Shown here: piece after piece, positions 5,629-5,875 of the stretch
Layout of the letters: each line of letters opens with the position of its first letter
How positions within the stretch are numbered: the stretch's first letter is position 1
Origin: Tepidisphaeraceae bacterium
GTDB lineage: Bacteria; Planctomycetota; Phycisphaerae; Tepidisphaerales; Tepidisphaeraceae
DNA length: 5,875 bases
Assembly (NCBI GenBank): GCA_025450555.1
Contig: JANWHF010000262.1
Coordinates: 1 to 5,875 of the forward strand
Reading direction: 5' to 3'
Translations under genes and position numbers: made by a program
Notes under the pieces: model-generated
Databases searched by the model: none
What the model was told of the DNA's origin: nothing
What the model saw: the letters and a program-made list of their open reading frames with translations, nothing else

Positions 5629-5805
5629 AGCGAAAGATTTCGGATCGCACACCCATATCCACGCTTTCCAAGTCGAAAAGCCCATCATTCCCTCGCCGAT
5701 GCAACGCGATGCAACACACTGCCCATTCCCTTCGGCACGCCATTCGCGCCAATAGCAGTAAACTAGTAGTTGCGCTCCGGGGGCGGCTGTGGCATCTTGT
5801 CGGGC
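5629..5805. other. Gap after the DUF4202 gene, no gene seen
   Basis: No coding region is supported here. A weak 5-bp stem (5631-5642) follows the stop codon without a T-run. A 9-bp tandem repeat, CGATGCAAC, occurs at 5697-5705 and 5707-5715. If the frame starting at 5806 is a transposase, the left end of that insertion sequence would lie in the last part of this stretch, but its inverted repeat cannot be fixed without the right end. Confidence 0.4.
5697..5715. repeat. Short tandem repeat CGATGCAAC x2
   Basis: Two copies of CGATGCAAC with a 10-nt period lie in the gap after the DUF4202 gene. One helical turn between copies would suit a protein site, but a chance tandem duplication is equally likely. 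Confidence 0.4.
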
Positions 5806-5875
5806 GTGAAGGAGCACAAACAGCCACTGAAGGAAAAGGACATCATCGGCCTGGGGTATCTCAAACGTGCCTTTG
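5806..5875 (+). CDS. 5' end of a gene cut by the window, possibly an IS4-type transposase
   Basis: From a GTG at 5806 the frame reads VKEHKQPLKEKDIIGLGYLK and continues open to the window edge (23 codons). The frame has a TAG at 5767-5769, so the start lies between 5770 and about 5806; TTG codons at 5770 and 5797 are alternatives. No clear Shine-Dalgarno was seen. A Lys/Glu-rich start followed by a GLxYLK-type segment resembles, from memory, the first residues of IS4-family transposases that are common in planctomycetes. The stretch is too short to be sure. It may instead be an ordinary gene. Confidence 0.35.
   Translation, partial: MKEHKQPLKEKDIIGLGYLKRAF

Noticed and set aside
5140..5817. 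225-residue minus-strand frame opposite DUF4202
   Set aside because: The plus strand carries the conserved DUF4202 blocks, so this is a shadow.
4841..5827. The yggS frame is open for about 329 more codons upstream on the minus strand, as if yggS had a large N-terminal extension
   Set aside because: The extension lies antisense to the DUF4202 gene and across the palindromic repeat, has no recognisable domain, and the GTG at 4840 has a perfect Shine-Dalgarno exactly where family homology begins.

Overview
The window reads as ordinary bacterial chromosome, most likely from a planctomycete (possibly class Phycisphaerae). That placement is inference. It rests on the single-gene layout, moderately high GC (about 58-62% on the lines counted by hand outside the left end), frequent GTG starts, the style of the small membrane and PilZ-like proteins, and a GCCGCTTGCGGC-type palindromic repeat. 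No rRNA, tRNA or CRISPR array was seen.

Left part (1-2458). On the minus strand lie a DUF971 protein (GBBH N-terminal-like, 170-517) and gatB (743-2227), the B subunit of the Asp/Glu-tRNA amidotransferase. gatB has a GTG start, a strong AAGGAG site and a candidate promoter at 2351-2378. The DUF971 gene is clearly poorer in GC than the rest. The 225-nt gap between the two genes holds several small hairpins. One of them straddles the gatB stop codon.

Middle (2459-4840). A short PilZ-like protein (2459-2794, plus) converges with a compact minus-strand operon read in the order yggS (4840-4073), a 102-residue two-helix membrane protein (4055-3747), then a 327-residue tail-anchored protein (3793-2810). 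The last two genes overlap. The 327-residue protein appears to carry three tandem helix-loop-helix repeats resembling SAP/Rho-N/LEM folds, followed by a coiled coil and one C-terminal membrane helix. It is the most intriguing protein here. The yggS operon probably starts from a TATAAT box at 4884-4889.

Right part (4841-5875). The divergent gap between yggS and a DUF4202 gene (5035-5628, plus) holds a 20-bp perfect inverted repeat whose arms are themselves palindromic, next to a second hairpin. This resembles a dispersed REP-type element. Past DUF4202 there are about 180 nt without a gene. A reading frame then opens at 5806 and runs off the window; it may be the start of an IS4-type transposase.

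The genes do not form one pathway. gatB serves translation, yggS pyridoxal-phosphate homeostasis and PilZ possibly c-di-GMP sensing, while the two membrane proteins and the DUF971 and DUF4202 proteins have no settled role. No clear defence, toxin or biosynthetic system is present.
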